From contig NZ_BCTU01000007.1 in the NCBI RefSeq assembly GCF_001590925.1, positions 1 to 64,000 of the forward strand: a stretch of DNA of 64,000 bases, given 5' to 3'. This DNA is from Serratia plymuthica NBRC 102599 (lineage in GTDB: Bacteria > Pseudomonadota > Gammaproteobacteria > Enterobacterales > Enterobacteriaceae). Of this stretch, positions 39,687 through 47,944 are shown in pieces. Within the stretch, counting starts at the first letter, position 1. Each line of letters opens with the position of its first letter. Made by a program: the position numbers and the translations under genes. The notes beneath the pieces are model-generated. The model worked only from the letters and a program-made list of their open reading frames with translations. It ran no database searches and was not told where the DNA came from.

Positions 39687-41147
39687 TTATTTGAACACTA
39701 TGTGCCCAACGCTGTTGCCACTCACCGCGTTAAACGACTCCACGCGATTGCGCCCCTGCGACTTGGCGCGATAAAGCGCGATGTCCGCCATATTCATCAG
39801 CTGTGCCAGCGATTTCACCTCGTTCATCGCCAGGCTGGCGACGCCCACGCTGATGGTCACTTTCAGCGGCGCTTTGCCTCCGGGATACAGGTCGGTTTTT
39901 TGCACCAGTTGCCGTAAATGCTCCGCCAATGCCACCCCCTGCGCCGCCAGCGCGCGCGGCAGCATAATCGCAAAATCTTCCCCGCCCAAGCGACCAAACA
40001 GCTGATCGTGGCGCAGTTCGCGCCGGACAATATGAGCGAAGGTAGCCAGTGCCTGATCGCCGACTTCGTGCCCGTGAGTGTCGTTAATGAGTTTAAAATG
40101 ATCGATATCAATCAGCAGCAGCGATACCGCCTCTTTCGACTTATATTTGTGCTCCAGCAGTTCACCGGCCTTTCGCGTCAGCGCACTGCGCGCCAGCACC
40201 CCGGTCAGGAAATCGTGATTGGCGCTGTGCTCCAGCCGGCGCATCAGCTTACGGTTAACGGCTATCGAACTGGCGAGGATCAGCGGCCCCATGACCAGCA
40301 TGGCAATCCCCAACCGGGCCGACATCAGGGTATCGAGGAACGCGTTGTGGTTGTTCGGCGTTTCATACAGCATCAGGTTGGCGGAGATGCTGCTGATTTC
40401 GGTCATACCGGTCAACAGCGTCAGCAAGGTCACGGTGAACAGCTGGTAGCGGACCGCACACCACAGCAGCGCCGGGATCGGGAAGGCAATCGCCCCCGGG
40501 CCACCGATGTACACGCTGAATATCAGGGAAAACAGCAGCGCCAGCAGCGGCATGCCGGCACGCAGCGGCCAGTTGATCTGCATACGCAACAACTGCTTCA
40601 GCCGCGGCGCCGCCAGGAACACCGGCAACAGCAACAGGTTGGTGGAGAACTGTTCACTGAACCACGCCAGCCAGGCGGTGATCACCGTATTATTGTACAG
40701 GCTGTCATTGCGCAGTATCGACAGGGTTGACGCCACCGCCGCACCACTCAGGCTGGCGGTAAACATATAAAGTATCGCCTGAGGCTTGCCCATTCTGCGC
40801 TGCGACTGCGGCAACAGCAGCATCACGCCATAGCCGGTGGCAATCAGCGACATATTACAGGCATTCAACCACATGACCAAAGGTAGCGCTTCGCCGGTCG
40901 TCAAATCGGCGGCAATCATGCCAAGGTAGGTGGTTAGCCAGCCCAGCGGCGTGGCATAGGCGGGTTTGCGCAATAGCAGGCCGAGTAAAATCGCATTCAC
41001 CGGCCAAAACAGGGAAAGGGATCCGATCGGACGAGTAAATATACCCAACAAGGAAAGCAAAAACGCCAGCAGAAAAAGAGTGATCAGCTGGAGGGTAACG
41101 GGCAAGCCATGTTTGGCGTTTATTCTGGCGTTCATCACCTTACCCAT
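39687..41147 (-). CDS. Diguanylate cyclase with MASE1 sensor
   Basis: About 486 residues. The N-terminal 300 residues contain eight or more hydrophobic helices of a MASE1-type domain (GSLSLFWPVNAILLGLLLRK). The C-terminal GGDEF domain spans about 325-485 (DFLTGVLARSAL; DIDHFKLINDTHGHEVGDQ). The active-site signature reads GGEDF instead of GGDEF/GGEEF, and the RxxD inhibitory site is not in place (RHDQ). Activity is plausible but not certain. Start taken as 41147; ATGs at 41135 and 41225 are alternatives. Confidence 0.82.
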   Translation of the reverse strand: MGKVMNARINAKHGLPVTLQLITLFLLAFLLSLLGIFTRPIGSLSLFWPVNAILLGLLLRKPAYATPLGWLTTYLGMIAADLTTGEALPLVMWLNACNMSLIATGYGVMLLLPQSQRRMGKPQAILYMFTASLSGAAVASTLSILRNDSLYNNTVITAWLAWFSEQFSTNLLLLPVFLAAPRLKQLLRMQINWPLRAGMPLLALLFSLIFSVYIGGPGAIAFPIPALLWCAVRYQLFTVTLLTLLTGMTEISSISANLMLYETPNNHNAFLDTLMSARLGIAMLVMGPLILASSIAVNRKLMRRLEHSANHDFLTGVLARSALTRKAGELLEHKYKSKEAVSLLLIDIDHFKLINDTHGHEVGDQALATFAHIVRRELRHDQLFGRLGGEDFAIMLPRALAAQGVALAEHLRQLVQKTDLYPGGKAPLKVTISVGVASLAMNEVKSLAQLMNMADIALYRAKSQGRNRVESFNAVSGNSVGHIVFK

Positions 41148-41500
41148 AAATTCATAATAACCAGAGCAATTATCTGCATATTCCCTCGCCCGGCATGATA
41201 AGGAGGACAAAAAACCCGTTCTCAACCAGTAAATACAGATGATTCAAAAACAAAGAGACATTCATTTTTATTTAGCAGAACGTTCTTAACTCCACAGCTC
41301 GTCGCCGTAACCTGGAGTGAACGCATTCACGCAAAACCGAAGAAAAATGTTCAGCGATATCTACCAGCATAGCCTAAGCCGCCATTGATCCGCATTAGCA
41401 CAAAACCACAATTATAAAATGGGTATTTATCGTTTACCCTATTGTGCCTGCGATTATTTTCCAGCAAGTCACCCGGAAGCGCAATTAGAACCGGAAACAT

Positions 41501-41523
41501 AAAAAAAAACCCGCAGAGCGGGC
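41501..41523 (-). terminator. Minus-strand Rho-independent terminator
   Basis: Read on the minus strand, CCCGC-TCT-GCGGG is followed by nine T. No convincing minus-strand gene lies directly upstream; see the candidate small RNA. Confidence 0.75.
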
Positions 41524-41600
41524 TCGCTTGAAGAGCAGCAAATTGACAGTTACGGCACAGCCATTGTCTGCCTGTGCCGCTATTCACTATGTAGCCGGAA
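41501..41600 (-). ncRNA. Candidate small RNA between two terminators
   Basis: A perfect CGGCACAG/CTGTGCCG stem (41553-41579) precedes the strong terminator at 41501-41523, with only short frames between. The gene order (terminator of the flavodoxin gene, stem, terminator) would fit an independent transcript of roughly 100 bases, but no promoter was found. A 78-codon minus frame (41351-41587) overlaps it and looks non-coding. The 5' end is a guess. Confidence 0.3.
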
Positions 41601-41621
41601 GCTTAAGCGGACCTTAGCAAC

Positions 41622-41646
41622 AAAAAACCCGGTCTAGGAACCGGGA
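41622..41646 (-). terminator. Terminator of the flavodoxin-like gene
   Basis: On the minus strand CCCGGT and ACCGGG arms are followed by six T, about 120 bases after the flavodoxin stop. Confidence 0.65.
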
Positions 41647-41766
41647 ATATTTGTACGAAATGCAGTGTTAGCCCAAGCAGGCTAATAACATTTCTCAGTT
41701 TACACGCCAAATGTGCAGAAAAAATGAACGGCGCGATATCCCCACCGAACGCGATGGGGAATGGGA

Positions 41767-42318
41767 TCACGCCAGTTTGGCGGCAATGCTCGCGACGCGC
41801 TGACCATACAATTTGGCGGTTTCCAAATCCCCCGACAGCATTTCATCTACGCCGGCATCGGCAGGTGTCTGTACCAGCAGGCCGACAGATCCGCCCAGAT
41901 TGTTCACATCGGTACGCTGCGCCGCTTTGCTGTTGGCCGGTGGCAGCCCCAGGCTGACCCACAGGCCGCCGTGCTGTGAAGCCAGCGTTTGCAGGGCGAT
42001 CAGCGTGACCTGCTTGTCGCCGTTCAGGCTGGCGCTGTTGGTGAAACCGCCGAACACCTTGTCTTGCCATTTGCGAGTGAACCAGGCTTTTGAGCTGGCG
42101 TCGGCAAATTTCTTGAACTGCCACGACGGGCCGCCCATGTAGGTCGGCGAACCAAAGATGATGGCGTCGGCCTCATCCAGTTTCTGCCAGGCTTCTTCGC
42201 TGATATTGCCGTCTTGATCGATAGCGATCAGCTCAGCTTCTGCGCCTTCGGCAACAATGTTCGCCAAACGCTCGGTGTGGCCGTAGCCGGAATGAAAAAT
42301 CACCACTGTCTTCGCCAT
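41767..42318 (-). CDS. Flavodoxin-family NAD(P)H:quinone oxidoreductase-like protein
   Basis: A 183-residue WrbA/flavodoxin-fold protein. The FMN phosphate loop is HSGYGHTERLA, and GSPTYMGGPSWQFKKF and FGGFTNSASLNGDKQ match the NAD(P)H dehydrogenase (quinone) group. Start at 42318 (MAKTVVIF) with a GGAG site; the frame extends 23 codons upstream. It is adjacent to a LysR regulator on the same strand, and all three neighbours (this gene, lysR, aldo-keto reductase) are redox-related. Confidence 0.85.
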   Translation of the reverse strand: MAKTVVIFHSGYGHTERLANIVAEGAEAELIAIDQDGNISEEAWQKLDEADAIIFGSPTYMGGPSWQFKKFADASSKAWFTRKWQDKVFGGFTNSASLNGDKQVTLIALQTLASQHGGLWVSLGLPPANSKAAQRTDVNNLGGSVGLLVQTPADAGVDEMLSGDLETAKLYGQRVASIAAKLA

Positions 42319-42448
42319 AAGGAACTCCCAGGTAGTTGCATCGAGGTGCCGGCGGCACCCGTAAATACGCTGATCCAATCTACTCAAGCGGCCTCAAGGT
42401 GAATACCCAATTTATCTGACGGAGTTATTCAAAAAAACCGGGTGGCAT

Positions 42449-43360
42449 TCACGCCCCAGCCGCCTGCACGTCCTGCTGCCGGGCGAAATCAATAAATGCG
42501 CGAAGCGGGCGCGGCATTTGTCGGTTGGCGGGGTAGTAAAGGTAAAAACCGGGAAAAGGCGGCGTCCAGACATCCAACAGCGGCACCAGCCGGCCGTCGG
42601 CCAGCGCGGCGGCCACCTGATGCTCAAACAGGTAAGCGATGCCCACGCTGTCCAGCGCCGCCCGCACCAGGATCTCCGGTTCGTCAACGATCACCGGCCC
42701 TTCCACCGCGATATCCAACTTTTCCCCGTCGCGCTCGAATTCCCAGCGGTAAAGATTGCCATTGGTTGGCCAGCGAAAATTCAGGCAAAGGTGTTGGCGC
42801 AGCTCGTGCGGCGCCTGCGGTTGGCCATGACGAGCCAGATACGCCGGGGAAGCGACTACCCGCATCCGAAGGTCTCCACCAAGCTTGATCGCCACCATGT
42901 CCTTTTCCAGCTTCTCGTACAGACGCACGCCGGCATCGAAACCGCCGGCAACAATGTCCACCAGCCGGTCTTCCACGTTGAGATCGAGGAGGATATCCGG
43001 GTACTGCCGGTGAAACGGCGCGATCAACGGCGCCAGAAAATGCATGGCGGCGATCCGCGTAACATTGAGCCGCAAACGCCCGGTGGGCTGCTGGCGTTGG
43101 TTGACCGCCTGCTCCACCGCCGCATCGATTTCGGCGATAGCCGGCAACAGGCGCGCCAACATCTGCGCCCCGGCGTCGGTGGGCGCCACGCTGCGGGTGG
43201 TGCGGTTCAGCAGCCGCAACCCCAGGCGGCTTTCCAGATTGCGCAGCGTCTGACTCAGCGCTGAAGCGGTCATGCCCAGGTGCACGGCGGCGCGGGCGAA
43301 GCTGCCGTGTTCAACAATGGCGGCAAAAGCGCGCAACTCTGCAAATTCACTTCCTCTCAT
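42449..43360 (-). CDS. LysR-family transcriptional regulator
   Basis: A 303-residue regulator with an N-terminal winged HTH (residues 8-66: AFAAIVEHGSFARAAVHLGMTASALSQTLRNLE) and a C-terminal periplasmic-binding-like effector domain. It is divergent from an aldo-keto reductase gene across 97 bases holding a T-N11-A type site, so that gene is its likely target. Confidence 0.9.
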   Translation of the reverse strand: MRGSEFAELRAFAAIVEHGSFARAAVHLGMTASALSQTLRNLESRLGLRLLNRTTRSVAPTDAGAQMLARLLPAIAEIDAAVEQAVNQRQQPTGRLRLNVTRIAAMHFLAPLIAPFHRQYPDILLDLNVEDRLVDIVAGGFDAGVRLYEKLEKDMVAIKLGGDLRMRVVASPAYLARHGQPQAPHELRQHLCLNFRWPTNGNLYRWEFERDGEKLDIAVEGPVIVDEPEILVRAALDSVGIAYLFEHQVAAALADGRLVPLLDVWTPPFPGFYLYYPANRQMPRPLRAFIDFARQQDVQAAGA

Positions 43361-43377
43361 TATGCCTCCATTGATTA

Positions 43378-43395
43378 ATAATTCATGAAGATTAT
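43378..43395. promoter_or_regulatory. LysR-type operator candidate
   Basis: ATAAT and ATTAT arms separated by eight bases (T-N11-A pattern) in the divergent lysR/aldo-keto reductase promoter region. Confidence 0.45.
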
Positions 43396-43457
43396 AGCGT
43401 ATTCCGTGAACAGCCCGCCGGGTCTATCTTGAAATCAACATCAACAGGAGAACGCCC

Positions 43458-44522
43458 ATGAACACATCCTTATCGCTGGACAGTTACCGCCTGCTGGGCC
43501 GCTCCGGCCTGCGCGTCTCGCCGCTGGCGCTTGGCACCATGACCTTCGGCGCCAACTGGGGTTGGGGAGCGGAACAGGCCGAGGCCCGCCGCCTGTTCGA
43601 CGCCTATGTCGACCACGGCGGCAACTTTATCGATACCGCCAACCGCTATACCGAAGGCAGCGCCGAACGCTTTGTCGGCGAATTCGCCACCGGCCGCCGC
43701 GATCGTCTGGTGATCGCCACCAAATACACCTTGCCGATGCAACCCGATAACCCGAACTCCGGCGGCAATCACCGCAAAAGCATGGTGCGATCGGTGGAGG
43801 ATAGCCTGCGGCGCCTGAATACCGACTATATAGACCTGCTCTATCTGCACGCCTGGGACTACACCACCCCGGTGGAAGAAATCATGCGCGCGATGGACGA
43901 TTTGGTGCGCGCCGGCAAGGTGCTGTACCTGGCGGTATCGGATCTCCCGGCCTGGCAGGCAGCCAGAATGCAGATGCTGGCGGATTTGCGTGGCTGGTCG
44001 CCTCTTATCGGCCTGCAAATCGAATACAGCCTGCTGGAACGCACGGTGGAGCGCGAATTGATCCCGATGGCGCAAGAGCTGGGGCTGGGCGTGATCCCCT
44101 GGTCGCCGCTTGCGGGCGGTGTGCTGAGCGGCAAATACCGGCGGCAGGATCTGCAACCGGAGGGGGATGAAACAGGTACCCGACGCGAGGTCGTGCGCAC
44201 CAAGGGAACGCTGACCGCCCACAACCTCGACATTGCCGATGCCGTGAGCGATATCGCCCGCGAAGCCGGTTACACGCCCGCTCAAGTGGCGTTGGCCTGG
44301 ACGCTGCGCAATCCGGCGGTGAGCGCGCCGATTATCGGCGCACGCACGCTGACGCAACTGGATGACAACCTCGGTGCGCTGGAGGTCAGGTTGGCGGAAG
44401 ATCGCTGGCAACGGCTGGATTCGCTCAGCGCGATTGAATTGGGCTTCCCACATGATTTTCTGACGCTGTCGACCACCCGCAACATCATGTTCGGCGGCCT
44501 GAATATCGTCGGACGCAGATAA
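43458..44522 (+). CDS. Aldo/keto reductase
   Basis: A 354-residue NADPH-dependent (beta/alpha)8 oxidoreductase. The catalytic tetrad is visible: D in NFIDTANRY, Y in the same motif, K in ATKYT, and H in LLYLHAWD. Cofactor-binding APIIGARTLTQLDDNL is near the C-terminus. Substrate unknown; likely regulated by the divergent LysR gene. Confidence 0.9.
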   Translation: MNTSLSLDSYRLLGRSGLRVSPLALGTMTFGANWGWGAEQAEARRLFDAYVDHGGNFIDTANRYTEGSAERFVGEFATGRRDRLVIATKYTLPMQPDNPNSGGNHRKSMVRSVEDSLRRLNTDYIDLLYLHAWDYTTPVEEIMRAMDDLVRAGKVLYLAVSDLPAWQAARMQMLADLRGWSPLIGLQIEYSLLERTVERELIPMAQELGLGVIPWSPLAGGVLSGKYRRQDLQPEGDETGTRREVVRTKGTLTAHNLDIADAVSDIAREAGYTPAQVALAWTLRNPAVSAPIIGARTLTQLDDNLGALEVRLAEDRWQRLDSLSAIELGFPHDFLTLSTTRNIMFGGLNIVGRR

Positions 44523-44548
44523 AAAAAATCCCGCACGAGGCGGGATAA
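44521..44548 (-). terminator. Orphan minus-strand terminator
   Basis: Minus strand: TCCCGC-CTCGT-GCGGGA followed by eight T, overlapping the aldo-keto reductase stop. No minus-strand protein gene of quality lies upstream (44549-44831), so it may end a small RNA. It also gives a T-poor hairpin for the plus-strand gene. Confidence 0.65.
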
Positions 44549-44792
44549 ACTTAACAGGGATGGGGTAATACACTACAGGGACTAACACACAACATCATCG
44601 GGTAGGACTACCTTACCAATCCCAATGTATAGAACTGTCATTCCTGCGTAAGGTTGCTCCGGCAGATGTAACGCCGGATGGAAATGTGACATGTTGACCG
44701 TGGCGCCGGCGCTCAGGGATGGGCATGGCGCCTTACCCACCTCACACAACCGATTAATAAATAATCGATTCAGGGCTATTAAGAGCACCGGG
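44549..44792. other. Intergenic region, possible minus-strand small RNA
   Basis: No supported protein gene in about 240 bases. A 68-codon minus frame (44582-44788) has no ribosome site or recognisable features. The orphan terminator at its left edge is the only hint of a transcript. Confidence 0.3.
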
Positions 44793-44801
44793 TGGTATAC
44801 T
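44793..44801 (+). promoter_or_regulatory. Extended -10 promoter of zinc-ribbon gene 2
   Basis: TGGTATACT is an extended -10 (TG, one base, TATACT), 30 bases before the ATG at 44832; no clear -35 is present. Confidence 0.5.
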
Positions 44802-44831
44802 GATAACCCCTACATCTACCCGGTGAAAGAT

Positions 44832-44996
44832 ATGTCTATCTTTGATGCCCTTAAGATGTTCAGCGCCACATCCGTGAAAGTGACTTGCCCAAAATGCGCT
44901 TACGCCTCCGAGCAAAGCAGCAGCAAGATGCGCAAAAATATCACCATGATCTGCCCTAAATGCGGGCACTATTTCCGCCCTGGAGAAGAAAAGTAA
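44832..44996 (+). CDS. Small zinc-ribbon protein (copy 2, YnfU-like)
   Basis: A 54-residue protein, MSIFDALKMFSATSVKVT, then CPKCAY and CPKCGHYF zinc-ribbon pairs 24 residues apart. Paralogue of the protein at 39520: both share CPKCAY, the spacing and the aromatic-proline tail. Function unknown. Confidence 0.78.
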   Translation: MSIFDALKMFSATSVKVTCPKCAYASEQSSSKMRKNITMICPKCGHYFRPGEEK

Positions 44997-45067
44997 TTTT
45001 TCCCGTCAATGCACCCGCGGAGTGGTGTCGTTGGCGGTTATCAAAAGTCCGCCGCTGCCCTCGGCTT

Positions 45068-46612
45068 TCACCTGCCTGATTTAACGATAAACAGCCGCGA
45101 TTCGAACCCGCCGCTTTTAAAGGTGCTGGTGTTGGCCCATCCCGGCGGCAACCGCCCAAAATCCTGATTAAAATCGCCGCCGCTGACCAACCACACCCGA
45201 CGATGGGCCCCCACCAGAGCGTTGAGATTATCGACATAGGTCTGCGCCGCCCGATCGTGGAAAAAAGTGCCAAAACCATAAGCATTGGGTTTTCCAGAAT
45301 TACCGTTGGGCTTGACCGGCGTATACAGCAACGCGCGATGCCCTTTCTCGTTGTAATAAACATAACTCAGATAATTGAACATATTGCTGACGACAACGGC
45401 ATCATCAGGTTGATAGCCACGGTTGATATAGCGCACCATCTCCTTAAACTCATCTTTCTCCGGCGGATAATCATTGCGCAACCCGCTGCCAAACAACAGG
45501 CTAACCAGCAGCAACAATAAAAACCTGTGCGCCTTTTTTTCGTTTTCAGTAATTAACAGGGCCAGGATGATCGGAATGCCTAATGAGGAGAAAAATAAAT
45601 AACGGTCGACGAACAACGGCGTGCGGAACGAAATAATAAACAGCAGAGTAACAGGGATAAATACGCTGCAAAGCAACAACAAAAGGTATTTTCTTTCCCC
45701 TCCCCGCCCCATCAGCCACAGGCATGACAACCCGGTGAAGCACACCGGTAACAGCCAAAAAATGATCGCGGGATAACCTCTGCCATCATTCCCGGTGAAT
45801 AACCGCCAATACATGGCAGGAAGATCGCTCCACACCACCTGGGGGATCCAGCCGACATCCCCGCCCACTTTCAGCTCCGCAATATGATCCAGCAAGTTCA
45901 CCAACACCAGCAGCCAGGGGATATAGGCCAACCCTATAGCCAGATTGGCCAGCCACCATGCCGGTTGCTTGAGATAACATTGGGGTTCGTCACGCCGGCA
46001 GGACAGCGCCAACAGCACTATCCAGTGCGTCATTAAGGCAAAAATGGTGAAGTAATGCGTGTAAAAACTCAACGCCATCAATAACGCATAAACCGCCAAA
46101 TAACGACGGTTAGCGGGCGCCTTTAACCACATCACCAGCGCCAGGGTAGCGGCGATCGTCAACATGCCCATCAGCGCATACATACGCGCCTCCTGGCTGT
46201 AACGCACCGCCATCGGCATCATCGCCATCAGGCTGCCGGCCAGCAGTGCCGCCCGTTCATTGGCGACCTTGCGCGTCAGCTTTATGGCCAGCGCGACCGT
46301 AATAACGCCAAACAGCAGGCTGAGAGAACGGACAGCCAAAATGCTATCGCCGAACAGCAGCATCCAGCCACGCAGCAGCAGATAATAAAGTGGAGGATGG
46401 ACGTCAAAAGAAGCATGGTACAGCAGCGCCGAGACGTCATAACGGCTGGTCAGCACGCTGGAGGCCTCGTCACACCAAAGGTATCTGCCGGTTAAAGAAA
46501 TAAACCGGATCCCGGCGGCAAACATCAGGATCAGATAGACGTAATGCCGGTAGCCAAAACCTTTTAGCGCCTTGCCGGCCAGGGGTTTAGTAGAGATCTG
46601 TTGCAGAGACAT
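45068..46612 (-). CDS. GT-C family membrane glycosyltransferase (PMT/ArnT-like)
   Basis: A 514-residue integral membrane protein with about ten hydrophobic helices and the GT-C signatures WCDEASS in the first periplasmic loop and DVHPPLYYLLLRGW. Enzymes of this fold use polyprenyl-phosphate sugars to glycosylate lipids or proteins in the periplasm; acceptor unknown. The last 120 residues form a soluble domain (PDDAVVVSNMFNYLSYVYYNEKGHRALLY). The 46612 ATG (MSLQQISTK) is preferred over the more upstream 46693. Divergent from a Ner-like regulator. Confidence 0.8.
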   Translation of the reverse strand: MSLQQISTKPLAGKALKGFGYRHYVYLILMFAAGIRFISLTGRYLWCDEASSVLTSRYDVSALLYHASFDVHPPLYYLLLRGWMLLFGDSILAVRSLSLLFGVITVALAIKLTRKVANERAALLAGSLMAMMPMAVRYSQEARMYALMGMLTIAATLALVMWLKAPANRRYLAVYALLMALSFYTHYFTIFALMTHWIVLLALSCRRDEPQCYLKQPAWWLANLAIGLAYIPWLLVLVNLLDHIAELKVGGDVGWIPQVVWSDLPAMYWRLFTGNDGRGYPAIIFWLLPVCFTGLSCLWLMGRGGERKYLLLLLCSVFIPVTLLFIISFRTPLFVDRYLFFSSLGIPIILALLITENEKKAHRFLLLLLVSLLFGSGLRNDYPPEKDEFKEMVRYINRGYQPDDAVVVSNMFNYLSYVYYNEKGHRALLYTPVKPNGNSGKPNAYGFGTFFHDRAAQTYVDNLNALVGAHRRVWLVSGGDFNQDFGRLPPGWANTSTFKSGGFESRLFIVKSGR

Positions 46613-46633
46613 AACCGCATTCCGCCGGGTTGT

Positions 46634-46648
46634 TCCACACAGTGTGGA
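46634..46648. promoter_or_regulatory. Palindromic operator candidate
   Basis: TCCACACAGTGTGGA is a perfect palindrome with a one-base centre in the divergent region between the glycosyltransferase and the Ner-like gene. It is a likely regulator site. Confidence 0.5.
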
Positions 46649-46914
46649 GACGTGGCGCTCATCATTACCGAGCTCAGGTAAATGGCAGCTCAATCATCAC
46701 CAAAATAAGCCAACGCCGCTTTAACCTGGCGGCGCTCTCGCGGGCGGCAGGGCTGAGTTCTTCAACGCTGGCAAACGCCCTTGTGCGGCCCTGGCACAAA
46801 GGTGAATGGATGATTGCCGAAGCCGTCGGCGTCCATCTCGCCGAGATCTGGCCTAGCCAATATAATGATGACGCCGGGTTGCTGCTGGACAGGAAGGCGA
46901 AGATCCGGCTCTGA
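46642..46914 (+). CDS. Ner/Nlp-like helix-turn-helix regulator (start uncertain)
   Basis: The body ISQRRFNLAALSRAAGLSSSTLANAL…WMIAEAVGVHLAEIWPSQY is a Ner/Nlp (SfsB) winged-helix domain of the Mu Ner type. The N-terminus is not clear: the frame lacks an ATG. The GTG at 46642 or TTG at 46630 would lie in the palindrome, and the usual family opening (W-H-P-x-D-I) is missing. An ATG at 46682 is out of frame by one base and would join the domain only through a frameshift. It may therefore be a slightly damaged gene. Confidence 0.6.
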   Translation: MWRRGAHHYRAQVNGSSIITKISQRRFNLAALSRAAGLSSSTLANALVRPWHKGEWMIAEAVGVHLAEIWPSQYNDDAGLLLDRKAKIRL

Positions 46915-47031
46915 AGATGTGCGGGGTTTGCCCCGCGCGGCTAAGCGAAGCCTCGGCACAATGGAGGCTTGATTGTTTTTCCATCATTCCTCATACTCAT
47001 GCGCATACCTCTGTGCATAGGAGCAAATACC

Positions 47032-47280
47032 ATGACTACTGTCACCTCTTCACGACGGGGCACCAAAAGAAGCACCAACGTTTACCTGACTACTGCGCTG
47101 GTCGAGAAAGCCCGTAGTCTGGACATGAATCTCTCTGCAACGCTGGACATACTTTTGGCACAAGCGATAGAAGCTAAAAAGCATGAGAGGGAGAAAGAAA
47201 AAGAAGATATGCAGGCTATGAACGCATTCATGGCTAAAGCGGGGATGCTTACGGATGATGAATTTTTCGGGAGCCTGTAA
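47032..47280 (+). CDS. CcdA-like antitoxin
   Basis: An 82-residue protein with a ribbon-helix-helix N-terminus (KRSTNVYLTTALVEKARSLDMNLSATLDILLAQAI) and a charged, Met-rich disordered tail that would wrap the toxin. Start ATG with TAGGAG upstream. It overlaps the toxin gene by one base (TAATG). Confidence 0.85.
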   Translation: MTTVTSSRRGTKRSTNVYLTTALVEKARSLDMNLSATLDILLAQAIEAKKHEREKEKEDMQAMNAFMAKAGMLTDDEFFGSL

Positions 47281-47603
47281 TGCCGCAACAATTTGATGTT
47301 TATCGAAATCCTTCGGCCAAAACAAACAAGCTTTGGCCACTTTACCTTATTATCCAGAATGATTATTTTGATGATTTAACAACAAGAATTATTGTCCCTC
47401 TGGTCTGGAAAAACGACATTAACCTTAACCAGAAAAGAATCACTCCTCAGATCACAATTGATAATAAAATTTATCATATATTTACACCAGCAATAACTTT
47501 TTTGGATGCAAAAAAAATCAACCAGACAGATTTTGTATGTAATCTTGCCTCATCCAGAAGTGATATTATCTCAGCCCTTGATGCTATCATTACAAATACT
47601 TGA
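47280..47603 (+). CDS. CcdB-like toxin
   Basis: A 107-residue SH3-like protein matching the CcdB family outline: FDVYRNPS…WPLYLIIQNDYFDD at the N-terminus and a central TRIIVPL strand. The F-plasmid CcdB C-terminus (WGI), needed to poison gyrase, is absent; this protein ends DAIITNT, so its target or activity may differ. The gene is markedly AT-rich compared with the flanks, pointing to transfer. Translation is coupled to the antitoxin. Confidence 0.75.
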   Translation: MPQQFDVYRNPSAKTNKLWPLYLIIQNDYFDDLTTRIIVPLVWKNDINLNQKRITPQITIDNKIYHIFTPAITFLDAKKINQTDFVCNLASSRSDIISALDAIITNT

Positions 47604-47944
47604 TCCCACTTATAAATTTCTCCAGCAACGACGATACACCGAAACAGGTAATCGCCTGGTTCTGAATGACAAAAACCAACCCTTCCTCTACAAGAAAATC
47701 ATCCTCACCTGCTATAAATCTTTTTAATCTCGCTCCCTAATTTCATCGCATAATAAAACGTGGCTTATAAAAACAAACCAATATGGTTTTTATGATTTAG
47801 TTGAATATGCATTTTTCAATAAAGGTACCGGGCAACATGGTTAGATTATACTCTATGAAATAAAACACTCTGGCATTAAGGCCGGGACGGGCACTGTCCC
47901 AGCCTCGATCACAACGTCTGGTAATCAGTGAATTATTGCCACAC
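47604..47944. other. AT-rich intergenic region after the toxin
   Basis: No supported gene in about 340 bases. A frame reading …RRYTETGNRLVLNDKNQPFLYKKIILTCYKSF (stop at 47727) could be the stump of a lost gene. A GGGAC/GTCCC stem (47884-47900), extended by GGC/GCC, can serve as the phzF terminator on the minus strand. Confidence 0.35.

Noticed and set aside
41351-41587. 78-codon minus-strand frame with a CxxC-like start
   Set aside because: It spans a strong terminator and has no ribosome site, so it is unlikely to be translated.
44582-44788. 68-codon minus-strand frame
   Set aside because: No ribosome site, no recognisable features, and a T-tailed terminator just after it fits an RNA rather than a protein gene.
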